Assembly (NCBI GenBank): GCA_001825565.1
Contig: MHXM01000184.1
Coordinates: forward strand, 1 to 10,259
Source: Desulfuromonadaceae bacterium GWC2_58_13
GTDB lineage: Bacteria > Desulfobacterota > Desulfuromonadia > Desulfuromonadales > Trichloromonadaceae
Direction of reading: 5' to 3'
Length of the DNA: 10,259 nt
In this document: one piece after another, positions 1 through 5,869 of the stretch
Position numbering within the stretch: the first letter of the stretch is position 1
Layout: every line of letters begins with the position of its first letter
Made by a program: the position numbers and the translations under genes
Notes under the pieces: generated by a model
The model's database searches: none
What the model saw: only the letters and a program-made list of their open reading frames with translations
What the model was told of the DNA's origin: nothing

Positions 1-626
1 TCCCGCAACTGGCTGAAGGTGACCAGGCCGTCGAGCGGATCGTGCTGCCCCATGGAAGAAACGAGGGGACGGGCGAGGTCGATGCTCATCTTCCAGTTGA
101 GTTTTTTGACACTCCCCGCCTTCGCCGCGAAACTGAACCGGCCATGGGCGGTCAGGGCCAGTTCCATTCCCCACCGGTTATAGGTCGGATCGCCGGTGAT
201 GGCGCCGACCCGGTTGAGGGCATGCATCCACTTGGTCAGGTAATGGTAATACTGTCCGTCCCGCTCCCATTCGAGGCTTTCGTCGAAGCGCTCGTTTTCC
301 CCGCGCTCGTTCAGTTCCTTGCCGATCCGCAGCCCGCCGGCCGTCGGGCGCCGCCCCCCTTGCTCCTCATCGAGGCCGCTGATCCAACCGTTGCGCGGGT
401 CGTCCTCGCGGTGCCGGCCGAGAACGGCGTGAACCTGATCGACCAGACGCAGGGCGAGTAGCCGCCATTTTTCCCGCCCCGTCCGGCGGAACAGTTCCAG
501 CAGGCTGCAGACCGCAAAGGCATCGGTCCACAGGTAGCGGCGCGGCGGCCGGTTGGAAGTCAGGCCGGTCTGCCCGGCGAACTCCGTCAGCAACTCCCGA
601 ACCATCGACGTTTCGACTGATTTCAT
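1..626 (-). CDS. Conserved-looking protein of unknown function (5' part, runs off the left edge)
   Basis: The reverse strand is open from an ATG at 626 to the window edge, giving 208 residues with no stop. A GGAGG ribosome-binding site (complement of 632-636) lies 5 bases before the ATG, which supports this start. The protein has no signal peptide or membrane segment and is rich in Trp, Tyr, Arg and His. Segments that look conserved are YLWTDAFAVC (31-40), DDPRNGWISGLDEE (75-88), DGQYYHYLTKWMHALNRV (123-140), NWKMSIDLARPL (177-188) and SMGQHDPLDGL (191-201). Helical stretches with aromatic and acidic residues at helix ends suggest an (alpha/alpha) barrel of the six-hairpin glycosidase or epimerase type, but this is a fold guess only. 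I do not recognise the family and assign no reaction. It lies on the same strand as the CLC gene, 221 bases downstream of it, and probably has its own promoter. Confidence 0.85.
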   Translation of the reverse strand, partial: MKSVETSMVRELLTEFAGQTGLTSNRPPRRYLWTDAFAVCSLLELFRRTGREKWRLLALRLVDQVHAVLGRHREDDPRNGWISGLDEEQGGRRPTAGGLRIGKELNERGENERFDESLEWERDGQYYHYLTKWMHALNRVGAITGDPTYNRWGMELALTAHGRFSFAAKAGSVKKLNWKMSIDLARPLVSSMGQHDPLDGLVTFSQLR

Positions 627-647
627 GCGTACCTCCGAGAAAGATCG

Positions 648-665
648 GCCTTTCGGCGGAAAGGC
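648..665 (-). promoter_or_regulatory. Leader hairpin before the unknown-function gene
   Basis: GCCTTTC (648-654) and GAAAGGC (659-665) form a perfect 7-bp stem with a 4-base loop. The hairpin sits 11 bases upstream of the GGAGG ribosome-binding site of the minus-strand gene starting at 626. A possible -10 element, CATGAT (complement of 683-688), lies upstream, so the hairpin would fall in the 5' untranslated leader. No good -35 hexamer is visible at the right distance. The hairpin may stabilise the message or affect translation; its role is not shown by sequence. Confidence 0.4.
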
Positions 666-704
666 ACGGACCGAAAAAGTCTATCATGTTTTCTCCGAGG
701 CATC

Positions 705-735
705 CCGGCCCTGTCAGGCCGGCAGGGTCAGGCCG
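705..735. repeat. Overlapping inverted and direct repeats in the spacer
   Basis: CCGGCC (705-710) and GGCCGG (717-722) form a perfect 6-bp inverted repeat around CTGTCA. The 9-mer GTCAGGCCG occurs twice, at 713-721 and 727-735, with a 14-base period. CCCTG (709-713) and CAGGG (723-727) give a competing stem. The element lies between the end of the CLC gene and the start of the next minus-strand gene. It could be a remnant of a terminator or a protein-binding site, or simply G/C-rich low complexity. Apart from the hairpins listed here, I see no gene in 627-847. Confidence 0.35.
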
Positions 736-782
736 AATGTTCCGGCGGCGGCCGCACGGGCCGTCCGGGGGAGCAGATCCTC

Positions 783-798
783 ATGGCTGTGAGGCCAT
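783..798. repeat. Short inverted repeat
   Basis: ATGGC (783-787) and GCCAT (794-798) are perfect inverted arms around a 6-base loop. The site is about 50 bases past the CLC stop codon in the direction of CLC transcription. It has no T tract. It may belong to the transcript end of the CLC gene, but the stem is short and could be chance. Confidence 0.25.
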
Positions 799-825
799 AG
801 GAAAACGCGCGGGTCCATCGCCTCA

Positions 826-848
826 GCCTCCCCCGAGCAGGGGGAAGC
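826..848 (-). terminator. Hairpin overlapping the CLC stop codon
   Basis: TCCCCC (829-834) and GGGGGA (840-845) form a 6-bp stem around a 5-base loop. After one mismatch the pairs 826/848 and 827/847 extend it to about nine paired positions. On the minus strand the stem begins inside the last bases of the CLC gene. There is no T run on its downstream side, so it is not a classical intrinsic terminator. It could protect the 3' end of the transcript or be a copy of a G/C-rich intergenic repeat. Confidence 0.4.
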
Positions 849-2698
849 TAGAAATCGCTGCCGCGCCCTTGGTCCCGTTGTGTTTCCGCCGCCGGTTGAC
901 GATGGCCGGTCGGCAGCTGCCCGGCCAGGGTGAGCAGCAGATCGGTTTTGGCCAGGCTCCCCAGCAGTCGCGGCGTCGGACCGTCGGCCACCACCGGCAG
1001 CCTTTCCCCGCTGTGCCGGGTGAATTTTTCCAACGCCTCGTCCAGGGAGGCGGACGCGGTAATGACCGGCGGGCCAGGTCCCAGAAGGTCCCGGGCGATG
1101 ACCAGATGGGCAAGCGAAGCGGTGCCGAGATATTCCTTGACGTCCTCGAGGCAGACCGCCCCCAGGTAGGTGTCGTGCTCATCGACAATGTAGAGGTAAC
1201 GGAAGGTGTGCGTGATAAAGTGCCTGGCAATTTCCCCGAAGCAGGCATTTTCGCGAACCCGCGCGGGATCGGGTTTCATCAATTCGCCCGCGCGAAGCTC
1301 GCTCAGCCGGCGGGCGAAATAACCGGCCCCCTTGCGCTCCAGGGAACCGCTGTAGATGGAGCGGGATTCGATCCCATGGGCGGTGAAATACGCCACCACG
1401 CAGCCCAGCATCAATGGCAGGATGAGCTGGTAATCGAGAGTCATTTCAAAGATCATGAGAATCGCCATGAGTGGAGCATGGGTGGTCGCCGCCAGAAACA
1501 TCCCCATCCCGGTCAGGGCGAAGGCTCCGGGGGACGGCATGGGGCCGAAACCGATCGCCTGGTGGATGTGACCGAACAGATAACCGAGGCTGGCGCCCAT
1601 GAACAGGGTCGGGGTAAAAACGCCGCCGACCGCCCCCGAGCCGAAGCTGGCGCAGGTGGCCACCAGCTTGAACCCCACCACGGCCGCCAGGCTCGCCCAG
1701 AGCCACTGCTCCTGCAGAATGCCGGTGACCACGCTGTAACCGTTGCCGCACACCTGCGGGTAGTAGAGGGCGATGACTCCGACCAGCAGCCCGCCCAGGC
1801 CGGTGCGCAGATAGACGGGCAGACGCGTTTGCCCGAAGAGTTTTTCGCTCCCCCGCAGGATGCGCAGGAACCAGGGGGCGATCAGGCCGGAAAGAACCCC
1901 CAGCGCCAGATAATCGAAGAGCTCGACCCCGGAATTGAGGTGAAACGGGGGAATGACATAGAGCGGCGAATCCCCGATCAGAAAATGAACCGTCTGGGTC
2001 GCCAATACGGTGGAAAACAACAGGGGGCCCAAGGTTTCCATGGCGATCGAGCCCAGCACGATCTCGGCGACGAACAGCGCTCCGGCGATGGGGGCGTTAT
2101 AGGCCGAGGCGATTCCGGCCGCCGCGCCGCAGGCCAGAATCAGGCGCCGGCGGGCGATCGACCAGCGCCGGGTCCGCCCGACCAGCGAGGCGAGCAGGGC
2201 CGCCAATTGCACCATGGGACCCTCGCGGCCGATGGATGCCCCGGTGGCGATGGAAAACATGGAAGAAAAAATCTTGGTCATGCTGGAACGAAAGGAAAGC
2301 GAACCCTCCCCGAGCACAACCGCTTCCATGTAGTCGGTGGTGTTTTTCCGGCTCGATGTCAGTTTGCCGCCGAAATAGAGGATCAGTCCGGCGACGATGC
2401 CGCCGAGCGCGGGGGTGACCAGTCGCTGCCAGGGGCAAAGGCCGGAAAAGATTTCCACCATCCCGCCGGTGCTCCCCGTCAGCCCGAAAGAAAGGAATCC
2501 GAGCATTTTGCGGAACAGCACCGATGACAAGCCACCCAGGATTCCCACCACCCCGGCCCAGAACAGGATCCGATAACGTTCCGCGGCGCGATAGAGTTCC
2601 GCCAGCCGGACGCGGAAAAACAGGAAGCGGAAAATGCGTGGCATGCCGCGCCACTGGTTGAGCCATTTCCGCCGTTCGCGTGTTTTATCAGCGGACAT
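848..2698 (-). CDS. CLC-family anion channel/transporter with C-terminal CBS pair
   Basis: This 616-residue inner-membrane protein belongs to the CLC family, which moves chloride or other anions, either as a channel or by exchange with protons. Hydrophobic helices span about residues 43-440. GREGP (157-161) carries the gating glutamate, Glu159. YNAPIAGALF (200-209), GSGAVGGVFTP (353-363, the second anion-binding loop) and DYQLILP (422-428) are family hallmarks. IYSGSLERK (448-456) keeps the central-pore tyrosine, Tyr449. Two CBS domains follow (about 470-525 and 533-595) and probably bind adenine nucleotides. Two features are odd: the usual GSGIP/GHGVP loop is replaced near 115-125 (SSRKNTTDYMEAV), and the position of the E. 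coli internal proton glutamate (Glu203) is Ile213, although the preceding glutamate (Glu212) is kept. The start is MSADK at 2698, with AGGGA 7 bases upstream. An in-frame ATG at 2791 would add a proline-rich 31-residue tail and is less likely. Confidence 0.95.
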   Translation of the reverse strand: MSADKTRERRKWLNQWRGMPRIFRFLFFRVRLAELYRAAERYRILFWAGVVGILGGLSSVLFRKMLGFLSFGLTGSTGGMVEIFSGLCPWQRLVTPALGGIVAGLILYFGGKLTSSRKNTTDYMEAVVLGEGSLSFRSSMTKIFSSMFSIATGASIGREGPMVQLAALLASLVGRTRRWSIARRRLILACGAAAGIASAYNAPIAGALFVAEIVLGSIAMETLGPLLFSTVLATQTVHFLIGDSPLYVIPPFHLNSGVELFDYLALGVLSGLIAPWFLRILRGSEKLFGQTRLPVYLRTGLGGLLVGVIALYYPQVCGNGYSVVTGILQEQWLWASLAAVVGFKLVATCASFGSGAVGGVFTPTLFMGASLGYLFGHIHQAIGFGPMPSPGAFALTGMGMFLAATTHAPLMAILMIFEMTLDYQLILPLMLGCVVAYFTAHGIESRSIYSGSLERKGAGYFARRLSELRAGELMKPDPARVRENACFGEIARHFITHTFRYLYIVDEHDTYLGAVCLEDVKEYLGTASLAHLVIARDLLGPGPPVITASASLDEALEKFTRHSGERLPVVADGPTPRLLGSLAKTDLLLTLAGQLPTGHRQPAAETQRDQGRGSDF

Positions 2699-2794
2699 TT
2701 TCAGTTCCCTGAAAAGATGAAAGGGGATTCGCCCGGCAGCCCTCCCCGAAGGAAAAGGTGGCGTCCACGGGGGCTGCACGGTTCGAGTCAAGCT

Positions 2795-2803
2795 ATCATA
2801 TCA
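2795..2803 (-). promoter_or_regulatory. Extended -10 promoter candidate for the CLC gene
   Basis: The reverse strand reads TGATATGAT here: TATGAT (complement of 2795-2800) preceded by TGn, an extended -10 pattern. It lies about 97 bases upstream of the chosen CLC start at 2698. The surrounding 2790-2825 stretch is A/T-rich, unlike the rest of the window. No convincing -35 hexamer is present, which is normal for extended -10 promoters. Transcription would start near 2788 and give a leader of about 90 bases. Confidence 0.4.
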
Positions 2804-2858
2804 ATTTGAAATCTTGAAGAATTTTGTCGAGAAGAGAGAAAGTTCAACGAGTTTTTAC

Positions 2859-2887
2859 TTGCATCCGGAGAAAACTCTGGTTAGGTT
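2859..2887 (+). promoter_or_regulatory. Predicted sigma70-like promoter for the antiporter leader
   Basis: TTGCAT (2859-2864) and TAGGTT (2882-2887) are separated by 17 bases and match the -35 and -10 consensus moderately. The spacer contains an imperfect palindrome, CCGGAG-AAAA-CTCTGG (2865-2880), which could be an operator. Transcription would begin around 2894, about ten bases before the structured leader at 2904. Correct spacing and position support the call; the hexamers themselves are weak. Confidence 0.4.
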
Positions 2888-2903
2888 TGATTTTCACTTT
2901 CGG

Positions 2904-2986
2904 AGCTATCCGCGTCTGGGGAGGACTGGGGTCCTCGCCCCCGCGCCGTGCTCGCCCCCCAGATATCCTTACCCGGATAGCTTTTT
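2904..2986 (+). promoter_or_regulatory. Structured leader RNA candidate before the antiporter (riboswitch or attenuator type)
   Basis: The outer stem pairs AGCTATCCG (2904-2912) with CGGATAGCT (2974-2982), 9 perfect base pairs, followed directly by a T tract (2982-2986). Inside it TCTGGGG (2915-2921) pairs with CCCCAGA (2957-2963). Inside that AGGAC (2922-2926) pairs with GTCCT (2931-2935) across a TGGG loop. The 3' strand of the outer stem can instead pair locally: TATCC (2964-2968) with GGATA (2975-2979). This gives two mutually exclusive folds just before the T tract, as in attenuators and riboswitches. The start codon of the antiporter follows 23 bases after the T tract. The T tract supports the plus strand as the transcribed one. 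I do not recognise a known class. Ion-sensing classes known before antiporter genes (the Li+ and Na+ riboswitches nhaA-I, nhaA-II and DUF1646) are the first to compare. Confidence 0.5.
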
Positions 2987-3009
2987 CGCGGACTATCGCA
3001 GCTCTGCCT

Positions 3010-4701
3010 ATGGATACCCTGACCCACAGCGAAATCACCGCCCTGTTCCTGGCCCTGGGCCTGCTGCTGGCCACCGCGCGGCTGTTCGGCGAGCTGGCTC
3101 GCCGCTTCAGCCTGCCGGCGGTACTCGGCGAGATCCTGGCCGGCATCCTCTGGGGCCCCACCATCTTTGGCACCCTGGCCCCGGAGTGGCGCGCCTTCAT
3201 CTTTCCCCGACAGGGTGGTGGAGCCCTGGCCTTCGATGGGTTGACCACTCTGGCCATCGTTCTGTTTCTGCTGGTGGCCGGCATGGAGATCAACCTCTCC
3301 ACGGTCTGGCGACAGGGAAAGGTGGCGTTGTGGGTGGCTCTGGTCGGAATGTCCGTGCCGTTCAGCCTCGGTTTTGCCGTCGCTTGGTGGTCGCCGGACC
3401 TGGTGGGCTATCAGCCGGGAGTCAACCCCCTGGCCTTCGCGCTGTTCATGGCCACCGCCCTCTCCATCTCCGCCCTGCCGATCATCGCCAAGATCCTCAT
3501 GGATCTCAACATCTACCGCAGCGATCTGGGAGTGACGGTGATCGCCGCCGCCGTTCTCAACGATCTGCTGGGATGGCTGGTCTTTGCCGTCGTGCTCGGC
3601 ATGCTCGGTGCCGGAAACGGAATGCCCTTCGGCCACACCCTCTGGCTGACCCTGACCTTCACCAGCGCCATGCTCACGGTCGTCCCCTGGTGCATCCATC
3701 GGCTCCTTCCCTGGATTCAGGCCCATACCAGCTGGCCCGGCGGAGTCCTCGGCTTTGCCCTTTCGTTCTGCCTGATTTCAGCGGCCTTTACCGAGTGGAT
3801 CGGCATCCACGCCATTTTCGGCTCCTTTCTGGCCGGAGTGGCCCTGGGGCACTCGAGTCATCTGCGAGAGCGCACCCGGGCCACCATCGACCAGTTCGTG
3901 TCTTTCATCTTCGCTCCGCTTTTTTTCGCCAGCATCGGCCTGAAAGTGAACTTTGCCGAGCACTTTGACCCGCTTCTGACCCTGACCGTGCTGGGCCTCG
4001 CCCTCACCGGCAAGGTGGCTGGAAGTGCGCTGGGGGGACGTTTTGGCGGGCTTTCCTGGCGGGATGCGTTAGGGATCGGGTTCGGCATGAGCGCCCAAGG
4101 AACCATGGGGATGATCCTGGGAGTGCTGGCCCTGCAGTTTGGACTCATCAATCAACAGGTCTTCGTATCCCTGGTGGTGATGGCTCTGGTGACCTCGCTG
4201 ATAAGCGGGCCGATGCTGCAAATCATCCTGCGCCTGAAAAAACCCCGCCGCTTCCTGGACTACCTTCAGCCGCAGGGTTTTGTCAACCGCCTTGAGGCCA
4301 CCGATCGCTGGGAAGCCATTCGCGACCTTTCGCAGATAACGGCTCCCCTGGTCGGTCTCGATCCGCAGATGGTGACCAGCGCCATCCTCGCTCGGGAAAA
4401 AATCATGGCAACAGGGATTGGCAAAGGGGTTGCGGTCCCACATACCAGATTGCCGGGATTGTATGCGCCGGTGGTCACCATCGGTTTGTCGCGGGTCGGC
4501 ATCGATTTCGACGCTCCGGACGGCACCCCGGCTCACATCATCTGCCTCATCCTGACCCCGGTCAACGACGATGGGGTTCAACTGGAAATCCTGGCCGACA
4601 TCGCCACCACCTTTAAAACCAAGGAAGTTCGGGAAAAGGCCATTAGCGTCGCCGGTTTCACCGAATTCCTGGCGCTGGTCCGCAGCGGCCAGGCGCGCTG
4701 A
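3010..4701 (+). CDS. CPA2-type cation:proton antiporter fused to a PTS EIIA-like domain
   Basis: This 563-residue inner-membrane protein should exchange Na+ or K+ for protons. The membrane part (about residues 8-405) is a Na+/H+ exchanger domain of the CPA2 type. It includes RRFSLPAVLGEILAGILWGP (31-50), LFLLVAGMEI (85-94), the ion-site candidate LND (183-185), IHAIFGSFLAGVALG (266-280) and FFASIGLKV (305-313). SAQGTMGMIL (361-370) has Gln363 where many relatives have Arg; KefC-type proteins also have Gln nearby. The C-terminal part (about 415-560) resembles PTS EIIA type 2 or EIIA-Ntr, with AREKIMATGIGKGVAVPHTR (461-480) carrying the phospho-acceptor candidate His478. This suggests transport control by phosphorylation from NPr or HPr, which is an inference. 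The start is MDTLTH at 3010, because homologous N-termini begin just before the first helix. No Shine-Dalgarno sequence is evident, and upstream in-frame codons overlap the structured leader. It is transcribed divergently from the CLC gene. Confidence 0.93.
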   Translation: MDTLTHSEITALFLALGLLLATARLFGELARRFSLPAVLGEILAGILWGPTIFGTLAPEWRAFIFPRQGGGALAFDGLTTLAIVLFLLVAGMEINLSTVWRQGKVALWVALVGMSVPFSLGFAVAWWSPDLVGYQPGVNPLAFALFMATALSISALPIIAKILMDLNIYRSDLGVTVIAAAVLNDLLGWLVFAVVLGMLGAGNGMPFGHTLWLTLTFTSAMLTVVPWCIHRLLPWIQAHTSWPGGVLGFALSFCLISAAFTEWIGIHAIFGSFLAGVALGHSSHLRERTRATIDQFVSFIFAPLFFASIGLKVNFAEHFDPLLTLTVLGLALTGKVAGSALGGRFGGLSWRDALGIGFGMSAQGTMGMILGVLALQFGLINQQVFVSLVVMALVTSLISGPMLQIILRLKKPRRFLDYLQPQGFVNRLEATDRWEAIRDLSQITAPLVGLDPQMVTSAILAREKIMATGIGKGVAVPHTRLPGLYAPVVTIGLSRVGIDFDAPDGTPAHIICLILTPVNDDGVQLEILADIATTFKTKEVREKAISVAGFTEFLALVRSGQAR

Positions 4702-4726
4702 AGAGGCTGTTCAGGTGAAAACTATT

Positions 4727-4747
4727 CCTTGACAAGAGCGGTCAAGG
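4727..4747. promoter_or_regulatory. Palindrome over the -35 element (operator candidate A)
   Basis: CCTTGAC (4727-4733) and GTCAAGG (4741-4747) are perfect 7-bp inverted arms with a 7-base spacer. The left arm includes most of the -35 hexamer of the TetR1 promoter, so a bound protein would block RNA polymerase. It also lies 26 bases after the antiporter stop codon, so it could form an RNA hairpin there, but no T tract follows. Its half-site differs from that of the palindrome at 4757-4774, pointing to a different binding protein. Confidence 0.5.
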
Positions 4748-4757
4748 TCCCTACATT
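4729..4757 (+). promoter_or_regulatory. Strong sigma70-like promoter of the regulator operon
   Basis: A perfect TTGACA (4729-4734) is followed after 17 bases by TACATT (4752-4757), a 4-of-6 match to the -10 consensus. This is the best promoter match in the window. Transcription should start near 4764, inside the palindrome at 4757-4774, leaving a leader of about 28 bases before the TetR1 start at 4792. Two palindromes overlap the promoter, so tight repression is expected. Confidence 0.7.
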
Positions 4758-4774
4758 GACTGAGCAATCAGTCA
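4757..4774. promoter_or_regulatory. Perfect palindrome at -10/+1 (TetR operator candidate B)
   Basis: TGACTGA-GCAA-TCAGTCA is a perfect 7-bp inverted repeat with a 4-base centre. It begins at the last base of the -10 hexamer and covers the expected transcription start. Half-sites of this kind are typical of TetR-family operators, and the first gene downstream encodes a TetR protein, so autorepression is likely. A near-copy with the same spacing occurs at 5378-5395. Confidence 0.65.
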
Positions 4775-4791
4775 GTCTGGGGGGTCAAAAA

Positions 4792-5358
4792 ATGTCCAAG
4801 GCAAAAACCGACAAACGGGCGGCGCTGCTCAAGGCGGCGCTTGAGTTGTTCGCGGAACAGGGGTTCAACGGCTCATCGACGGCGCTGATCGCCAAACGGG
4901 CCGGGGTCGCGAGCGGCACCCTGTTCTTCCATTTCAAAAACAAGGAAGAGTTGATTCACGAGCTGTTCCGAGAAGTCCTGACAAAGATCGAGCATCAGGT
5001 TCTGGAGACTTTTCCCGCGGATATGGCGATACGCGAGCGTCTCTTGCGTATCCTGGCCAATCTCCTCCGATATTTCCTGAACAACCCCGACGTGTTCAAG
5101 TTCGCCGAGCAATACCGCTTTTCCCCATTCGGCGAACGGGAAATCCATCGCACCGAGAACAGAAATGAGATCCAGACGCTTCTTCTGCAGGCCCGCGAGC
5201 AACAGATCATCAAGGATGCCCCCCTGCTGGTGCTGGAAACCATTATCTTCGGACCCATTTCCAGCTTGGCCAAGGAGCACGCCAATTGCGGAACGCCCAT
5301 CGACGACGAGATGTGCCGGCTGGTCATCGAGGCGTGCTGGGATGGGGTGAAAAGATAA
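4792..5358 (+). CDS. TetR-family transcriptional regulator 1
   Basis: This 188-residue protein has an N-terminal TetR helix-turn-helix domain and a helical ligand/dimerisation domain, at the usual family length. The DNA-binding part runs through TDKRAALLKAALELFAEQGF (6-25), then TALIAKRAGVASGTLFFHF (30-48) and KNKEELI (49-55). The C-terminal region includes LETIIFGPISSLAKEH (148-163) and ends in IEACWDGVKR (179-188). The start at 4792 follows a G-rich Shine-Dalgarno stretch about 8 bases upstream; an in-frame ATG at 4729 lies inside the -35 hexamer and is excluded. It is first in an operon with the CNB-like gene (18-base gap) and TetR regulator 2. The C-terminal half is similar to that of TetR regulator 2, so the two look like paralogs. 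A repressor of its own operon and of the downstream efflux genes is the likely role; the ligand is unknown. Confidence 0.93.
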   Translation: MSKAKTDKRAALLKAALELFAEQGFNGSSTALIAKRAGVASGTLFFHFKNKEELIHELFREVLTKIEHQVLETFPADMAIRERLLRILANLLRYFLNNPDVFKFAEQYRFSPFGEREIHRTENRNEIQTLLLQAREQQIIKDAPLLVLETIIFGPISSLAKEHANCGTPIDDEMCRLVIEACWDGVKR

Positions 5359-5376
5359 TTTTTTCAGGAATAGAAA

Positions 5377-5844
5377 ATGACTGACTACTCAGTTAATAGT
5401 TTTCGGGAAACCGACAAGCCGTTTCCTTTTGCCGCGCTTCTGGATAAGGAAGACCTCGCCTATCTGGGACAACTGGTGGATTGGCACTCGGCAAAGGCAG
5501 GCGACTGTCTGTGGCACGAAGGGGAGATGAACGATCGACTCGGATTGGTGCTGGAAGGACAGGTGAAGCTCCTTAAGGAATCCGCTTTTCGAGGACATCC
5601 CATCGTTCTGGGACTTTTCGGAGCGGGGTCGCTGATCGTTGATCTTTCTTTTGCGCAAGGAGATCCCACGGAGACGTCCGCCTATGCCGTCGACGATCTG
5701 CGGGTGGTTTTCCTGCCCCGGGATCGGTTTGAAAAAGTTCTCCTTGAACGGCCCATGCTGGCCAACAGCATTCTCAACGAAGTCCTGTTGTCGATTGCCG
5801 ATCAGTTGCGGCACATGTATCGCCGGCTGCATGCCTTTTTCTGA
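5377..5844 (+). CDS. Crp/Fnr-like cyclic-nucleotide-binding domain protein lacking an HTH domain
   Basis: This 155-residue soluble protein consists of one CNB-type beta-roll (about residues 17-120) and a C-terminal helix (about 125-153), like the sensor domain and dimerisation helix of Crp. Recognisable parts are AGDCLWHEGEMNDRLGLVLE (41-60), GQVKLLKES (61-69), VLGLFGAGSLI (77-87) and VVFLPRDRFEKVL (110-122). Crp-family regulators are usually 200-250 residues with a winged HTH after this helix; here the stop follows at once. Only 32 bases separate the stop from the next gene, so no frameshifted HTH remnant is present. The Glu/Arg pair that holds cyclic nucleotide phosphate in Crp is not obvious around 83-102, so the ligand may be something else or absent. 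AGGAA lies 6 bases before the ATG. Its place between two TetR genes suggests a modulatory role in efflux control, which is an inference. Confidence 0.88.
   Translation: MTDYSVNSFRETDKPFPFAALLDKEDLAYLGQLVDWHSAKAGDCLWHEGEMNDRLGLVLEGQVKLLKESAFRGHPIVLGLFGAGSLIVDLSFAQGDPTETSAYAVDDLRVVFLPRDRFEKVLLERPMLANSILNEVLLSIADQLRHMYRRLHAFF
5378..5395. promoter_or_regulatory. Near-copy of operator B overlapping a start codon
   Basis: TGACTGA-CTAC-TCAGTTA repeats operator candidate B (4757-4774) with the same 7-4-7 geometry and a single change in the arms. It begins at the second base of the CNB-like gene's ATG. A bound repressor here could block elongation or an internal promoter. The site is also coding sequence, so it must satisfy both constraints if functional. 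Confidence 0.45.
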
Positions 5845-5869
5845 TAAACCGTATCATTTCATGGAGTTA

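Noticed and set aside
686..2527. A 613-codon open frame on the plus strand, antisense to the CLC gene
   Set aside because: It has low-complexity Gly/Gln/Asp/Arg-rich composition, no recognisable motif and no ribosome-binding site. It mirrors the codon pattern of the well-supported CLC gene in GC-rich DNA.
2824..3009. N-terminal extension of the antiporter to an ATG at 2824
   Set aside because: The extra 62 residues are basic and non-conserved in appearance, and the ATG lies upstream of the predicted promoter (2859-2887), so such a message is unlikely. The frame would also translate through the structured leader.
2881..3726. A 281-codon minus-strand open frame, and a 384-codon plus-strand frame at 2814-3968
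   Set aside because: Both are out-of-frame readings of the antiporter gene with biased composition and no domain. The frame starting at 3010 encodes a full membrane protein.
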